64,000 nt of DNA from assembly GCA_003971905.1 (NCBI GenBank), contig RSEE01000028.1:62001-126000 (forward strand), in the 5' to 3' direction. The notes below the pieces were generated by a model. The model worked only from the letters and a program-made list of their open reading frames with translations. It was not told the origin of the DNA and searched no databases. Positions 1 through 12,053 of the stretch are shown in pieces. Origin of the DNA: Moniliella sp. 'wahieum'. Its lineage: Eukaryota; Basidiomycota; Moniliellomycetes; Moniliellales; Moniliellaceae. How positions within the stretch are numbered: the first letter of the stretch is position 1; every line of letters begins with the position of its first letter. The translations under genes were made by a program, and so were the position numbers.

Positions 1-304
1 ACCGCGTCTCGCTGCTCTGCTCGGCCGCTGAGAGGGAAGGGTCCCACTCCTCGTCCCGCAGGCGTGCGGGCGAGGGGGAGGGACGCTTCCACGGGTAGGG
101 TCTGCACTGTTCGCCGCGCCAGAAGCGGGCGGGGGAGGCGGCGGCGCGGGTGAGGTCGAGGTCGAGCGGGGAGACGTACAGCCGGGGCTGCTCGGGGGAG
201 GGCGGGCGAGGCGCCGGGCGCGAGGGCGGGCATGGCGGCGGGGGGGGGTGCGGAGACCGGGCCGACGGCGGCCGAGGGTGGATGGGTTGTGGCTGCTGGG
301 ACAT
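1..304 (-). CDS. N-terminal fragment of an unidentified Pro-rich protein, cut by the window edge
   Basis: An open frame starts at an ATG at 304 on the minus strand and runs without a stop to base 1, giving 101 codons. It begins MSQQPQPIHPRPPSARS, goes through a long proline run and then becomes less simple, with YVSPLDLDLTRAAASPARFW followed by RGEQCRPYPWKRPSP. The switch from a disordered Pro-rich head to a mixed Trp, Tyr and acidic segment is typical of a real fungal protein. I recognise no family. It lies about 150 bp downstream of the APC1 stop on the same strand. A nine-base G run at 240-248 falls inside the proline stretch, and a length error there would change the frame. The start is the first Met in the open frame. 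Confidence 0.45.
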   Translation of the reverse strand, partial: MSQQPQPIHPRPPSARSPHPPPPPCPPSRPAPRPPSPEQPRLYVSPLDLDLTRAAASPARFWRGEQCRPYPWKRPSPSPARLRDEEWDPSLSAAEQSSETR

Positions 305-453
305 GTGATGTGATGTGATGGATCATCGATTCGATCAGCGGTCCAGCTGATGCGCTGCGCATGGCCAGGGGGTGTACTTTAAGGCCCCATTCCGCCTGCG
401 GGCGGAAGACACCCCGCAGTGCCCCATCGGCCCGTCGGACTCACTAGCCACGC

Positions 454-3400
454 CTATGGCACCACACACTTGCGCCGGCGTGGATGGATTACAAGCCGCA
501 CGTGTGCGCATGGGCCAGCGCAGCAACCAGCTGGGCCAGCTGCTGCTGCTGCGTCTGCCTCCGCCTCCACGCCCACGTCGCCCAGCGCGCCCAGCGCCGC
601 CGCGCACGCCGCGTCGTCCAGCCCGTCCGGCGCAACACCACCCGCCGCCGCCGCCACCACCTCGCTCCACAGCGCGCCGCCAGGTCCACATCGGCCCCGA
701 ACGCCATCGCACAAGGCGAGGGCCACCGTTGCGTCCTGGTACCCCCAGCGCGCGGGCTGGGCCCATGCCGGCCGCCGGCTTCCCAGCCGCGCACGCAGCC
801 GCGCATCCAGAATGCTCTGCGCCAAGAGCAAGTTGGATGCCAGCCGTACCTCGCCCCCAGTCGCCGCGGCGTGGCTCACCATCTGGTACACGCCCGCTGC
901 GCCGCGCGCCGTTTCGCGCTGCTCGTGCGCCGGCCCAGGCCCAGCCTCGGGCGAGGCCGGGGCGAGCAGACCCAAAAGCCACGCTCTGGCCCCCGGATTG
1001 GTACATGAGATGGGCACGTAGCGTGCTTGGCTTTCTGGACGCAGCGGGCGGAAGCGGGCCAAGGAGACAGTGGTCGCTACTCCGCCTGTTGTTTCTTCGC
1101 TGGCGCTGGCGTCCGGCGTGGGGCGGAGGATGGTGGCTTGCGGGCCAATGGCCCACTCGACCTGCACCGTCCGTTTCAACTGAAGCAGCGTGGGATCCAG
1201 CTTTAGGGTCCTCATCAAAGGGTGTTGAGGCCGCGTCTCGGTCGTCGCGCCCGGCACTACGATTCGTGCAGGCCAAAAGCGGGAGGTGGCAGAGTGAAGC
1301 GTGTAAGCTGCCTCGGCCGGAGGCAGGAGAGCGGGGCTGACCAGCTGCGACGGACCGGAGGTGCACCGCTTGGGGTCCCAGTGCGCCGCGTCGTGCCCCC
1401 ACGCGCACGAGGGGGGGTTGTTGCAGGCTGATCCGTCTCCATGGCCGCTGCCCTCGTTGCTTCTGGCGGATCTGCACATAGGGCAATCGTTTCTGAATGG
1501 CCCGTGTCGACATTGCGTGCGACAGCAAGACGCGAATCGAGTGCCAACACCCATAGGTGACGGAACGCCTGCAGATGAGCCCGATTGTCTGTCCGGGAGG
1601 CCGGGAACTGGGGCCAAAGGGAAATGACCAGACTCGCGATCGCCTGGTCGGTGCGAGCCAGGGTGAATCGGCCTCCGCCGAGGAACAAAAGTCCCAAAGC
1701 CATGTGGGTGGCCATTTGGTTGCCATAGGTCAAGTTGAGGCTATGATGTCGCTCGCGGAGGAAGCGCATTAGATCCACGTCGCCTGTGCCAGCCAACACC
1801 AAAGCAAGTGCCAATCCCACCACGTCCAATGCGGCTTGGAGCAAATTATAGCGGATCTTGGAAAAGTAGCCGTCGAGTTGATGGGCCGCTGCTCTACGAA
1901 GCTGCTCCAATTCCTTGCTCAACACGGCCGGCGCTTGGGACAAGTGCCCTGTTCCAGCAAACTTGAGACCCATCGCAAACGCCGCACCCATCCGCATGTT
2001 GATGTACGCCAGCTGCACAGCCTCCTCGGTCGGTCCGCCGCCCCCTCCGCAGGCGGCCGCTCGGGCAACACATAGTCCTGCACACACGCAGGAAGACTCG
2101 AACGCAGCCAGCTCGCCTCGTCTCGAATCTCGTCCCACAGGATCAAGGAGCGCGCCAGTACGCGAACCAACAGCAGGTCCGGCCGAATTTCGTCCATCTG
2201 GGCCAGCGATTCAGGTAAACTGATCCGTCGTGCCACGGTGGCCAGGCCCGAGCGGAGGAAGATGAAAGCCAAAGCGATCGTGGCAGGGGCAGAAGCGATG
2301 GCCATGCGGTGCAGACGCTGGGTGGAGCGCAGACCGACATACTCGACTCGATTGGCTGGGTAGCCAGGCACGCTTGCGCCCGAACCGGCCTCAGACGGAC
2401 AACCGTCCATCAAGTCTTGCAAACGTTTTATGATTCTCCAATCCACCTCGCTCTGCACCGTCTCCCGTCGCGCTCGTCCTAGCAGAACGAGGCCGAGGGA
2501 GAAGCCGGCCGCCAAGGCGTGGCCCTCGCGATAGTCCGTTTGCAGATCCGGGCTCTCTGGTTCGGGCGGTGCCAAGTCGCGCAGCAGAACCTCGACTTGG
2601 GCGCGTTGGTCCGACGCCATGAACAGCAGCCCAACACTCAACAGGCCCGCAGCTTGGGTCGTGAACGGGGTATTGAGCGGCGCCGAGTCGGGGGCAAAAA
2701 GGACGGAAGCTGACGACGTTAATGTAAACGCCGTCCGATCTTGTGTTCCCACAAACGTGCAGGCCAACCCCAGAATCACCCCAACCGAGGTGAGCTCGTG
2801 CTGGTGGACGAGATAGCGCCAAGCATGCACACGCCCCAACCCCCCCAGTTGCCCCAACAGCCCCACTCCCAGTAGGAAACCGGCATGCGTTGCATTGGGC
2901 TCCCCTCCTTGCGCACGGAAAAGCCAATGGCTATCGATCCCTCCGCGATTGTCACTCACCATCGACAGGGCCGAGGCGACGCCGTTATGAAAGTAGACCC
3001 ATTCCATCTCTCCTGCATCCTTGACGGTCGGTGTGGTCCACTTTTGCTTGTCCACCCGTACTTCCAGCACAAGCGGGGGCGTAGACCAACTCCGGGTCGA
3101 TACCCAAGGCTTGCTCCGCAGCGTCAGCATACCCCTGCCAACGGTCGTGGCCTGGATACGACACAGCCCACCCATGACGCAGCGCAATGTGTCCTCGCTA
3201 CGAGGACAATGTGAGTCAGCATGTGGGAGAAAAAAAGTGGGGTGGGGGGGGGGGGGGGCGGAAATGACGTACTCGGCATGCTTGGACCCGATTCGGACAA
3301 ACTGGGGTCTCGAGGTATCGAGCATACGGCAGGCTTCCTGCAGACGAAAGTCGTGGGGGAAAAGTTGGCCACAGAGGGGAGGCAAGAATATGGAGCTCTT

Positions 3401-6052
3401 GGTTGAGAAGGAGGGAAGGGTGCGGATGTCCGACTCGTAAAAGACCAGTCCTGCTTCGTCCTGGCTCTTCGACGCATCCCCCTCGGTTAGTTGCGCCGCA
3501 CAGTCCATCCTTCCCACCAGTTCGAGTGCGGCACGGGATCGCAGCAACCAGGGAAAGTCATGGGTGGCTCGCAAAACTGGATCCACATCGATTGCCGGGA
3601 CAAGCTGGGCAATGTCAGCGACAGTCACGTTGTTTTTGGCCAAGCGGTCGAGCTGGTCAGAGGAGTGCGCCAACCAGGCTTGGTACGTTGCCTGGTCATG
3701 GGAGGAAGAAAGGATCTTGCGCTGCGCCTCCAGTTCGGCAGTCCATCCCAGGCGCCAACAGAAAGACCGTAGTCCATCGCATCTTCCTTCATCTAAGCCC
3801 AGGCCCAGGCAAAACGAGGTGAACAGGTCCTCAGAGACCACAGTCTTGTGGCTGACCAAATAGTCCAGCCAATCAAAGCGGGGATCCGGTTGGCTGAGCC
3901 TGGGTGGTTCCGAAGCGGATGTGTCGCCGAGCCTTGCGGACCAATACTCGGCCAAGGATTGGGCCCCACATTGGTTTGCTAACTGGACCAAAAGCTTGGC
4001 CAACGGCCTGACTGAGGTTTGGCGTAGCCGCATGTCCAACATGAATTCTTGAGCCAGTAGATGCAAGGTGGCCAATGCTCGGCGGTCCTCAGGGGTAGCT
4101 GGACCGAAGTGGTAGGCTCAGCTGGGGGAACAGGAACGATTTGATCCTCCTCCGATGACGGAGCGAGAGAGTCGAGAGCGAGCAGAGGAAGATCAAAGCG
4201 AGCGTTGGCTCGTTGAATTCGGGCGAGAAGACCGGTTTGGGACGCAGTCAGACCAGGTTTACGACAAGCCGACAAGCCGGCCGAGGCAAGAGACGACGGA
4301 GCCACGTTGCCAAAGCAGGCAGCGCAAAACGCGTTCCACTCGAAAGAGACAAACTCGTCGCTGCAAACGGGTGCACCCCTGGAACCTCGGGTAGACTTGC
4401 CGATGAATGCAGACATGGCGGATCGTAGGGGCAACGTATCGAGCACAGCGCTCAGGGCAGCCAACGCAGCCGACGTAAGGGCACATTTGGGTTCAAAGGT
4501 GGTGAGAGGCGCGGGATAGGGACAAGCAGCAACTGCTTCCCTTCCTCTGGAGATGCCAAGGTGGAGGACCACTGCAACGATCGAGCTTCTTGTCGGTCAC
4601 CCATCGACAAAATCAAAGTGGGCGCCTCTTCCCCCTTCTTGGGGGGAAGGAGCTGGACGGTAAGCTCTAGGTTAGCAGGAACAGATAGTTGCTCCAAGAG
4701 AGAGACCAGGGCATGGCTCGGTTCCGACGCCTCCACATCATCCCAGGGATCCGGCGGATCGTCAGTGGGGTGGTTGATGACGACCCCCTTGATATCCGAA
4801 GCGGGAATTTTGGGCGTGGTGCCATTGTACGAGGAGGAGGATGGGGTTCTCATCATTGCCGAGGGTGTGCGGGAGATGCCAGAGGAGGAGCGTGCCATGG
4901 TGGACGTCTGCGCCATTGCGGACGGGGTGTGGCCCATGGCAGATGGGGTACGGGTCATACCAGAAGCGGTGCGTGCCATGCCGGAAGCTGTTCGTGGCCG
5001 CAACGAAGCACGGCGGGAGCTGAGACCAATTGCCGCGTCGGCATCATCGTCGGCAGGGGGTGCAGAGGCCGGCGCGGGGGTCATCCAACTTGCTCGCCTG
5101 GTCCGATCCAGGGCGTCGCCCTCAGCGGCCATGTAAGTCTGTGGTCTGGCCTTAGACATGGTGGATGGGATGCTTGGCCTGCCGCGGGCTAAAGCCGGGG
5201 TTCGAAGCCGACAGCGGGTGTGGGAGAGGGCAGAGGCTGAGCGTTGGGCACCGACAGAGTAACTGTATATTTGAACGGTGTCCGTGTCGGGCGAGCGGGT
5301 GACCAAGATCTTCGCATCCCCATAGCACGCTGTTCCAGCCGGTGTCTCGTCGAGAACGGCAAACACGCGGAGGGGTTCTTGATACAGGACGAGAGGTGCC
5401 GGAGCAGGGGTGTCGGATGCGGGACGCGAGGGTATCGGGGGGCGGAAGCATATGGTTTTGGTGCGGTAGACCGCCTGGAGCTCGGCGAGTGGCCTCGAAA
5501 AATAGAAGAGGCTCGGCAAACGCTCGGGGGTGCCGGCGCCGGGGAGTGGTAGTGCATAGTCCTCCGCCTCAGGGAGGCGAGTGATGAACACGCCCCGCTC
5601 CGCCGGCCACATCGCAGCCGCGGCAAAGGCGAAGGGTACGTGGATGGGGTCCAATCCCCACATCGGGGGACAGATGCAGAGGGGTGGCGGAAGAGAACAC
5701 AGAGAGACATGCCTTCCGCGGCTGGCAGGCCGGGCAGGTCGGAAGGGACGCCCAGCAGGCATCGACATGTCGGCCTCGAAGGAGTAGGGCGCGACGAGGC
5801 GTGCGCCGCGCACATGCAGCAGGGACGATCCCTTCCAGCGGGCGAGCGGGAGCTGTCGGTGCGCCAGTCGGCGGACACGCCCTCGAGGGTTCCTGACCCC
5901 GCCGCGGGGCCGGAAGGCGGCGCGGGGGGGCGGGGGGGCGCGAGGGCCTGCTTGCGCTCGAGAACAGAGCGCAGAGAGACGAGGATGGGGGAGTGCTCCT
6001 GCGCCACATACGCCTCCAGCCAGGCGGCGTGTGGCAGGCTGTCGATGGCCAT
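454..6052 (-). CDS. APC1: Anaphase-promoting complex subunit 1 (APC1), one intron, several frame breaks
   Basis: APC1 is the large scaffold of the APC/C ubiquitin ligase, acting in the nucleus at mitosis. The protein starts MAIDSLPHAAWLEAY at 6052. The N-terminal part carries a propeller-like stretch (ILVTRSPDTDTVQIYSYSV) and a Ser/Thr-rich loop of repeated (T/S)xSxM units near 4860-5000. The C-terminal half has the hallmark PC-repeat helices: HAGFLLGVGLLGQLGGL, QAAGLLSVGLLFMASDQRAQ, EGHALAAGFSLGLVLLG, then INMRMGAAFAMGLKFAGTG, MALGLLFLGGGRFTLARTD and DNRAHLQAFRHLWVLAL. A 75 bp intron at 3198-3272 (donor GTACGT, acceptor TAG, a 15-C run inside) restores HADEDTLRCVMGGL. The coding frame shifts near 5850, 4500, 4085, 2015 and 1420. 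The stop is at 454, or at 489 in another frame. The size of about 1800 residues fits the family. Confidence 0.9.
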
Positions 6053-6605
6053 GGCGGCGGGGGGAAGCTGGCGCTGGCGCAGGCGCGGGATGCCGAGGTG
6101 GTGGTTGTGTTGGTCGGCGCGTAGCCGTAGCGCTTAGGACCCGTCGGCAGCGGGCCAACCCTAGCCACGCGTCTGACCCGATGCCAGCCTCCGATGAGTG
6201 ATGAACTGAATATACAAGTGCACACTGCCCTCAAACCAAACCAGCACGCTACTAGTCCTCCTTCTTTCAACAGTACCTCAGCCTCACTTGCAAAGGACAC
6301 CACGACACATAATAGGTAGCTACCAATTCGCATCTCCCCCTCCCGCCAGTGAGCTACCAACAAACATCCGCATCTGTACCAAAAAAAGCAGCACACATGC
6401 ACTCGAACAATGATAATATCAAAAAACCGGGTGGTGGGGAATATGCATGTGAGTAAACCAACAGATGAAAGGACAGTGACGGCGGGCCACACAGCGACGC
6501 GAACCACACGACGGCATACAGAAGAGACAGGGATGTGATGTCCCCCTGAGGGCGGCGCCTGAGCTGGCCTCGAGAGGCAAACAGACAGGAGGAACAAGAA
6601 CGACT
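6053..6605. other. Spacer between APC1 5' end and MFS transporter 3' end
   Basis: About 550 bp with lower GC than the flanking genes. It holds the APC1 upstream region and the 3' region of the MFS gene. The frames that cross it (for example on the minus strand up to 6597) are low-complexity and resemble no protein. I see no clear TATA box. Confidence 0.5.
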
Positions 6606-8598
6606 TTAGTCACCGTAGGCGAAGTTGGAAGAAGCACGGAACTTGGCCCCCATCATGTAGAAGAAGAAGGGATGGGAAGCATGCCGACGGCAATGAAGCC
6701 CAGCAACGAACTGGCCCATTGGTTGCGCATGTGGTGGTACATGGGCGACACAAACAATGGCACAGCCGCAGCGCAAAGCGAACGGAGAAGCGTCTTGGCT
6801 GCCAGGGCCGAGGCGGCATAGCTCGGGTAGACATCCACAAGGTAGTTGTTGGCACTCAAGTAGACACTGACGAAGGCAAACCCAAGCGTCACACCACCAC
6901 CAATGCAAGGGCCCGTCCAGTGAACAAACGGCATGCTGGTCCAGGCAAAGATAAACAGACCGCAAGGAAGGATAACAGCGCCAATCATCATCAGCGGTAG
7001 ACGGTCTTCCGGGGTGTTGCCCTTTTCAGCACCTGCGGCCAAGCGCTGAGCCGCCCTGCGCTTGTACATGGGCTCGTTCCATGTCAAAACAAATAGCAGG
7101 GCCAGAAGGATACCGACGACGATAGCCATAAATGTAGTGCCCGTCAGACCTTCGCTGAAATTGTGACCCTGCGCGAAGACGATAGGGAAGGCGAAGAAGA
7201 GCAGGTAAAGCAGGGCTAAACGGAGAAATGGGTCAGAAATCGGGTCCGGGGAGCAAAGGTAACCAAAAAATACGTACAGTAGATGAGGCAAAGATAAAGG
7301 AAAACAGGGTGAGAATGGCTTCCTTGACAAGCATCTCAAACGGACGGTACAGAGAAACCATCATAGTCTTGACAAAGCTGAGCTCGGTGCGCTCCATAGC
7401 GGTTTGGTACCGTTCATCACCCGTCTTTTTGCGCAGCTTCTTGGCACGAGCTTTGAGAATAGTGGAGCCAAGCGTTTCAGGGACGAAGATCATGATGACA
7501 AGCATGATGAACGTGTACGCAAACAAGGTCCAATAGATCCAGCGCCAACCCTTGTAGATTGTGGTAGCGGTCGCAATCCATCCACCGACAAGGGGACCCA
7601 TAGCGGGGCCAAGGAAGAGCACACTGGAAAAGATGGCCATGGGGATACCCTTTTCCTCAACCTTCCAGATGTCCGACAGGGTACCACCCACGTTGGTCAT
7701 GGGCGCCGACGCGGCCAAGCCAGCAATCATACGGCACGCCAAAATGTTGCCAAGTTTTGTGAAATGGCACAGGGAACGTGAAAACTGAGAAGGGAGACTG
7801 TCAGTAAGGGCCCCCAAGAAGGAGGGGGTGAGATACGTACGCCAATAGAGAACACCGGTAATGATGTAAACCGGACGGCGACCGATAAACTCCGACAGGG
7901 GGGCGAAGAGCATCGGTCCAAAGCCAAAGCCAGCGACGAAAAGGGTGATAGACAAGTTGGCAGACACTTCAGCGACGTGCAGATTGGCAGCAACTCCCTC
8001 AAGGTCACCGGTGGGCATGGAGGATCCGATAGCCATACAAAAGCATAATGCGGAGGTGTAAGCGGAAATGAGCCTGACAAAATGTCAGTACAGGGATGCC
8101 CAAAGGAATGAGAGGGACAGGATATGAATGTTTACGCACCACTTCTTGCGCAGGCTGAAGTTACGAGGATTGTCAGGGTCGTTGGGACCAAATTCGACTA
8201 AGAAGGGGTCGTCCTTCTCCTCCTCGGCTGTGCGGGAGACGACTTCGAGATCAGCTTCGGTCCAAGGCGCCCTAAGCGTCATTAAGTGGCTCCGATCCGA
8301 CACGGTCAAGGGAGTCGTGAGAGTAGATCGGTCCCGCTACCGAGGGCATATGCGATGTGTCACGTCTTGACACACGCGAGCCTATTGGGGCGGGAATCAT
8401 GCCCACGTCGCCGGGGGAGGTAAAAGTGGGAGCTTCAAATGGTCGATTCTCGAACGAAGAGCGGCGCGGCTCTTGCTGCTTTTCGTTCAACGGCTCTTGC
8501 TGCTTTTCATTCAACGGAGCGTCGGGGGCCTTCTCTTTGGAGTGAAGGGCATCGATGGCAGTGGTGGCATCTGAGGCGGAGGAAGTGCTGTTGGCCAT
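6606..8598 (-). CDS. MFS drug:H+ antiporter, DHA1 family (polyamine/multidrug exporter type)
   Basis: Predicted 12-helix plasma-membrane exporter. The hydrophilic N-terminus (MANSTSSASDATTAIDALHS, with a duplicated LNEKQQEP unit) is followed by the DHA1 signature DPDNPRNFSLRKKW before helix 1. The loop 2-3 motif is PLSEFIGRRPVYI. Antiporter motif C is FLGPAMGPLVGGWI, and the second half has YSLLYLLFFAFPIVFAQGHN. The end, FFFYMMGAKFRASSNFA, matches the usual C-terminus of fungal TPO1-like exporters. Three introns fit: 8074-8139 (66 bp), 7785-7840 (56 bp) and 7216-7277 (62 bp), all with GTRCGT donors. Single-base losses are evident near 8295, 7773, 7742, 7286 and 6670, and those at 7773, 7742 and 7286 lie in base runs. 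The substrate cannot be told from sequence; polyamines or xenobiotics are family-based guesses. Confidence 0.9.
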
Positions 8599-8772
8599 GT
8601 GTGTAACAAGTAGTGGGGATACACGGCCAGTGGGTATGGTATCACTGCACGGGATCGGCTGCAGGTTCAGAGCCCAGTTGCTGTGAGAAGACAGCTGGAG
8701 GAGGGGAGGGATGAGGGGCGAGGGTAGGGAGAGGAAAGGGAGCGATGGATCCGAGGGGGAAAGAGCGCTGGT

Positions 8773-8778
8773 TTATAT
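8773..8778 (-). promoter_or_regulatory. TATA box candidate of the MFS exporter
   Basis: TATAAA on the minus strand about 175 bp upstream of the ATG at 8598, in an otherwise GC-rich leader. Position and orientation fit the transporter gene. This is a motif match only. Confidence 0.4.
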
Positions 8779-9129
8779 GTGACCTGCAGGCGTGGGCGAA
8801 CAATTGAATGAACTAGTTCTCTTGTCGGACAGGCGGACACTCACGCATCACGCGCTCGCACGGGGTCAGCCTGAGGCGGAGGCTTGACTGGGGATGGGTG
8901 ATCGATCGAAGCGCGCATGCGGCCGCAGCACGCCAGTGTGGAGGCGTGCATCAGCACCTGTTATGTTTGCCTCAACGTGTGCGAGGCGGCGACAGCCGGC
9001 ACGAGTCCAGTGGGTTGCATGTCCCGTGTGGGCCCAACTGACACACTCACGCACCCATGTCACCTGTCATCGATGTCATCGATCATCCACATCCGCCTCA
9101 GGCCGCAGGCGCCCTGTCCGAGCACGCGT

Positions 9130-9150
9130 CACATGTCCCATGTCCCATGT
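9130..9150. repeat. Heptamer tandem repeat (CMCATGT)3
   Basis: Three consecutive seven-base units CACATGT, CCCATGT, CCCATGT. Confidence 0.7.
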
Positions 9151-9302
9151 CGCACTGGGGCTACTGTGGCCCCAAGGCCTGAAGCTCTTGAGATCTGAGT
9201 CAGGCCTGAGGGCCCGAGGGCGTGAATTTTGCCAGGCCCTATATCCCAGGGAGAGCAACAATTCATCGATCTTGAATCCATGATCGAGTCATCGATCATC
9301 AG

Positions 9303-9334
9303 CGATAATCGATAGTCGATCGATAATCGAATCG
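9303..9334. repeat. Degenerate CGATAAT heptamer cluster
   Basis: CGATAAT, CGATAGT, a four-base slip CGAT, then CGATAAT again. It lies just after several ATCGATC words at 9265-9300. Confidence 0.55.
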
Positions 9335-9488
9335 TCAACGTTCAACCGATCAAATTCAAATTCGATGACCGCTAAAAATGGCAACCCACAGCAGCCCCCC
9401 GACGCGTCACCGTAACCGGCGTACCCCGTAGCCGGCATAACCCGTGCCTCTGTCACGCGTCACCCGCCAACCCATCCGTCTCATAGAC

Positions 9489-9518
9489 GGTAACCAGTAA
9501 CAAGGGTAACCGGTAACC
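9489..9518. repeat. Degenerate GGTAACC heptamer cluster
   Basis: GGTAACC, AGTAACA, a two-base slip, then GGTAACC twice. The unit resembles those at 46729-46784 and 58169-58230. Confidence 0.6.
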
Positions 9519-9627
9519 AGTGATGACGCGATGCCATGTACCAGAGGTACTGTGTGCGGTGGCTCCAGGGCAACCCAAGGCAATTTAAGCTTGCACACAC
9601 GCTTTCTTTTTTTGGGGTGCGAGACGA

Positions 9628-9657
9628 GTTACGCGTTACGCGCTTACCAGTTACGCG
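9628..9657. repeat. GTTACGC heptamer cluster
   Basis: GTTACGC, GTTACGC, GCTTACC and a partial GTTACGCG. It is near the reverse complement of the ACGCGTA cluster at 11314-11338. Confidence 0.55.
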
Positions 9658-10842
9658 TACGATCGAATCTGGGACATGGCACTCCGAATACTCTTGGAAT
9701 CAGACGCCAGGGCGCGTAACCTTGGCGGTTTTCACTCGGGCCTGAGCCTCAGGGCCGCAGGGCTTCATCGAGAACATCCATCTTTGATCGTCTTCAATGG
9801 AAGTTACAACAACCAACTGTTAGCTAATAACTGTCCAGGCTTTTGTGCATGGCGTTATCTTGTTCGTTGCCAACGCACACATGAGATGTGGGAGTCCCCA
9901 GAGGCCTCGTGGTAAACGCTGAACACGTTGAATAGTGGGCGAGCTGGCTGAACACTGAACAACACTGAACGCACTCAACCCCGGGCACGTCGAGGACGTC
10001 AAACGTTCACGCGTTAACCGCCAACGGGGCTAACGGGCAACGTAGCAACCGAACAGTTCTTTGGGGGCAATCCGTACTGTCGCGCGAGCGAAAGATATGT
10101 CAAAAAGCACTGCCCCGCCGCCAAGTCCGGCGAGCAAAGGCATAAGAGCAGTGTCTCATTATAAACCCGCTCCGTCCGAATGCTTGATGCATGACAACAC
10201 GGTTTAACATGCCAACTAAGTACTCGTCTTCGTTTTGTGTGGTGAACACCTCCAGTTGATGCTGTCCTGTGTGTCTGGCTAACTGGCTTAGCCCGTAAAT
10301 CGTAACGACTTACCACCAACAGCCGCTTACTCTCCCAAGGGTTAAGGCCATTAAGGCTATAGGCTCAATGCCGACAACCATAAGGATAAAACTGTTTAAT
10401 CGTAATAGCTTGTCCTTCCTCACGCTTGAGCCCTGTGGGCCATGTTGAGAGGCTTGAGGTCAAGCCCTTGATATCCCTGAAAGGGCCTCTAAAGCCTCTC
10501 AAACTCAAGCCATCATGCAATCCTCATGCAGCTCCAAAAGCTAGTCAAGCTGCGAGCGCATTGAATATTGATGCGCCAAATGTCAAAGACCTCAAAAGGT
10601 GCTTCACGGTCTTGACGTTGGGGATATGCGCTGGTTCTTCTCGCCACGCCACGCCGTGTACTTCCATATATGTGCACACGTTATGGGCCTCCAATGTCTA
10701 TTAGTGCCCATGAGTTGCATGAGTCTTCTGTTTTACACGACTGTACTCTAACAGTACTCAATATACTCAGCGTACTCAGCGCGCTCAGCACCGCCGTACT
10801 TTTGGACACGCGCATCACGCGTCACCACGCGCGGCGCCACAC

Positions 10843-10909
10843 GCACCCACAGGTACCCACAGGCACCCACAGGCACCCACAGGCACCCACAGGCACCCAC
10901 AGGCACCCT
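10843..10909. repeat. Decamer tandem repeat AGGCACCCAC, about six copies
   Basis: Six nearly perfect ten-base units (one reads AGGTACCCAC) ending in AGGCACCCTC. It is the most regular array in this spacer and is not heptameric. Confidence 0.85.
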
Positions 10910-11313
10910 CCGTTTTAAGTACCTCCGACAGGGTCCAGTTTTCAGCTTCACCTGCACATCTGTGGCCAAGCCCGTTCGTACAGCTATATGCTATGGCATC
11001 TCTTCAAGTTGTTGCCAGAGCTTGTTACTCGGGGACAGATGAGAATTGAACGGGATTCCACAGGGATATTGAGCCAGCTTAGAAGCATCAGTAAGAGCGT
11101 TGCTTGCTCTCGTGCCAACTCAATCTTCCCTTTACTTTCCCCCTTTGCATTATAGAGAGAAAATCATTAGGCATTAGGCCTCATCGATCATCGACCTCAT
11201 CGACTTCATTTGGTATGGTGAAGCCCCGAGAGGTATGAATGAGGTCATGAGGCCCACCGCGTTGATCGTTGACCCACAAATCTATCATGCCAAGCTCCAA
11301 ACTGGAGCCTTTG

Positions 11314-11338
11314 ACGCGTAACGCGTAACGTGTAACGC
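11314..11338. repeat. ACGCGTA heptamer repeat
   Basis: ACGCGTA, ACGCGTA, ACGTGTA, then a partial ACGC. Confidence 0.65.
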
Positions 11339-11841
11339 TTTACCAGCTTAGGGAAGAGGTACAAAAAAGCCTGAGGCGCCCAGGCACTGGCTCCGGTGCG
11401 TGAGCGCGTGAGCTCACGCCGTTTGTTCCTCTCAGATCTCAGGTCCTCAGGTTTCAGAGGGGCTCTCACTTAACGTTAAACGTCGTAAACATGCGATGCA
11501 ACCAGGCACCGCCCTCCCTAGTCCGGGGGCCTACTTCGTTTAAATACTTCGTTTCCGGCGGTTTCAGTGGCACGCTAGTCACTGACTAGTCACGCTTTCG
11601 CGCCACACGCGCGTCAGATGTGCTTAGGCTGTGGTATCTGAGAATCGTGAATCAGAGATCTAGGATCCAACGCGTGACGCGGATCTTTAAAACCCCTTCC
11701 GAAAAGGTATATAGCGGGGATCCAACCAGCGCTCGGGTGCTCAGATTCAGACGATCCTCAGACCAGCTGAGGCTCAGCGCCTGTGTTGGTCCACAAGGAA
11801 TTGTACTGTAGTCACTAACGTCATTAATCGAACCAATCATT

Positions 11842-11869
11842 CGTCACGCGTCACGCGTCACGCGTCACC
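11842..11869. repeat. CGTCACG heptamer repeat, four copies
   Basis: Three perfect CGTCACG units followed by CGTCACC, giving overlapping ACGCGT palindromes. Confidence 0.8.
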
Positions 11870-11950
11870 GGCTAGATCTGAGATCTGAGACCCGGCGGTC
11901 ACCGGTCACTGTGCTCACCGGCCATGGTCATTCAACATGACGCGGTCAAC

Positions 11951-12053
11951 CTTCAAGCTCTTCGAGCTTCAAGAGCTTCAAGCTTCAAGCTACTTCAAGC
12001 TTCAAACCTCAAGCTTCAAGCTTCAAGCTTCAAGCTTCAAGCTTCGAGCTTCA
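11951..12053. repeat. TTCAAGC heptamer array, about 14 units
   Basis: Roughly 100 bp of TTCAAGC and close variants, creating repeated AAGCTT palindromes. The reverse-complement unit recurs at 58885-58912. A 67-codon frame runs through it but encodes only the repeat. Confidence 0.85.

Noticed and set aside
372-1340. 322-codon plus-strand ORF over the APC1 C-terminus
   Set aside because: Arg/Pro-rich antisense shadow; the minus strand has recognisable APC1 helices.
454-6052. APC1 and the other broken genes read as pseudogenes
   Set aside because: Breaks are mostly single bases, affect essential genes alike and leave splice sites and motifs intact, so data error is the simpler explanation.
10843-10909. 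Decamer array considered as CRISPR or telomeric repeat
   Set aside because: No unique spacers between units and no telomere-type unit; it is a plain tandem repeat in a fungal nuclear context.
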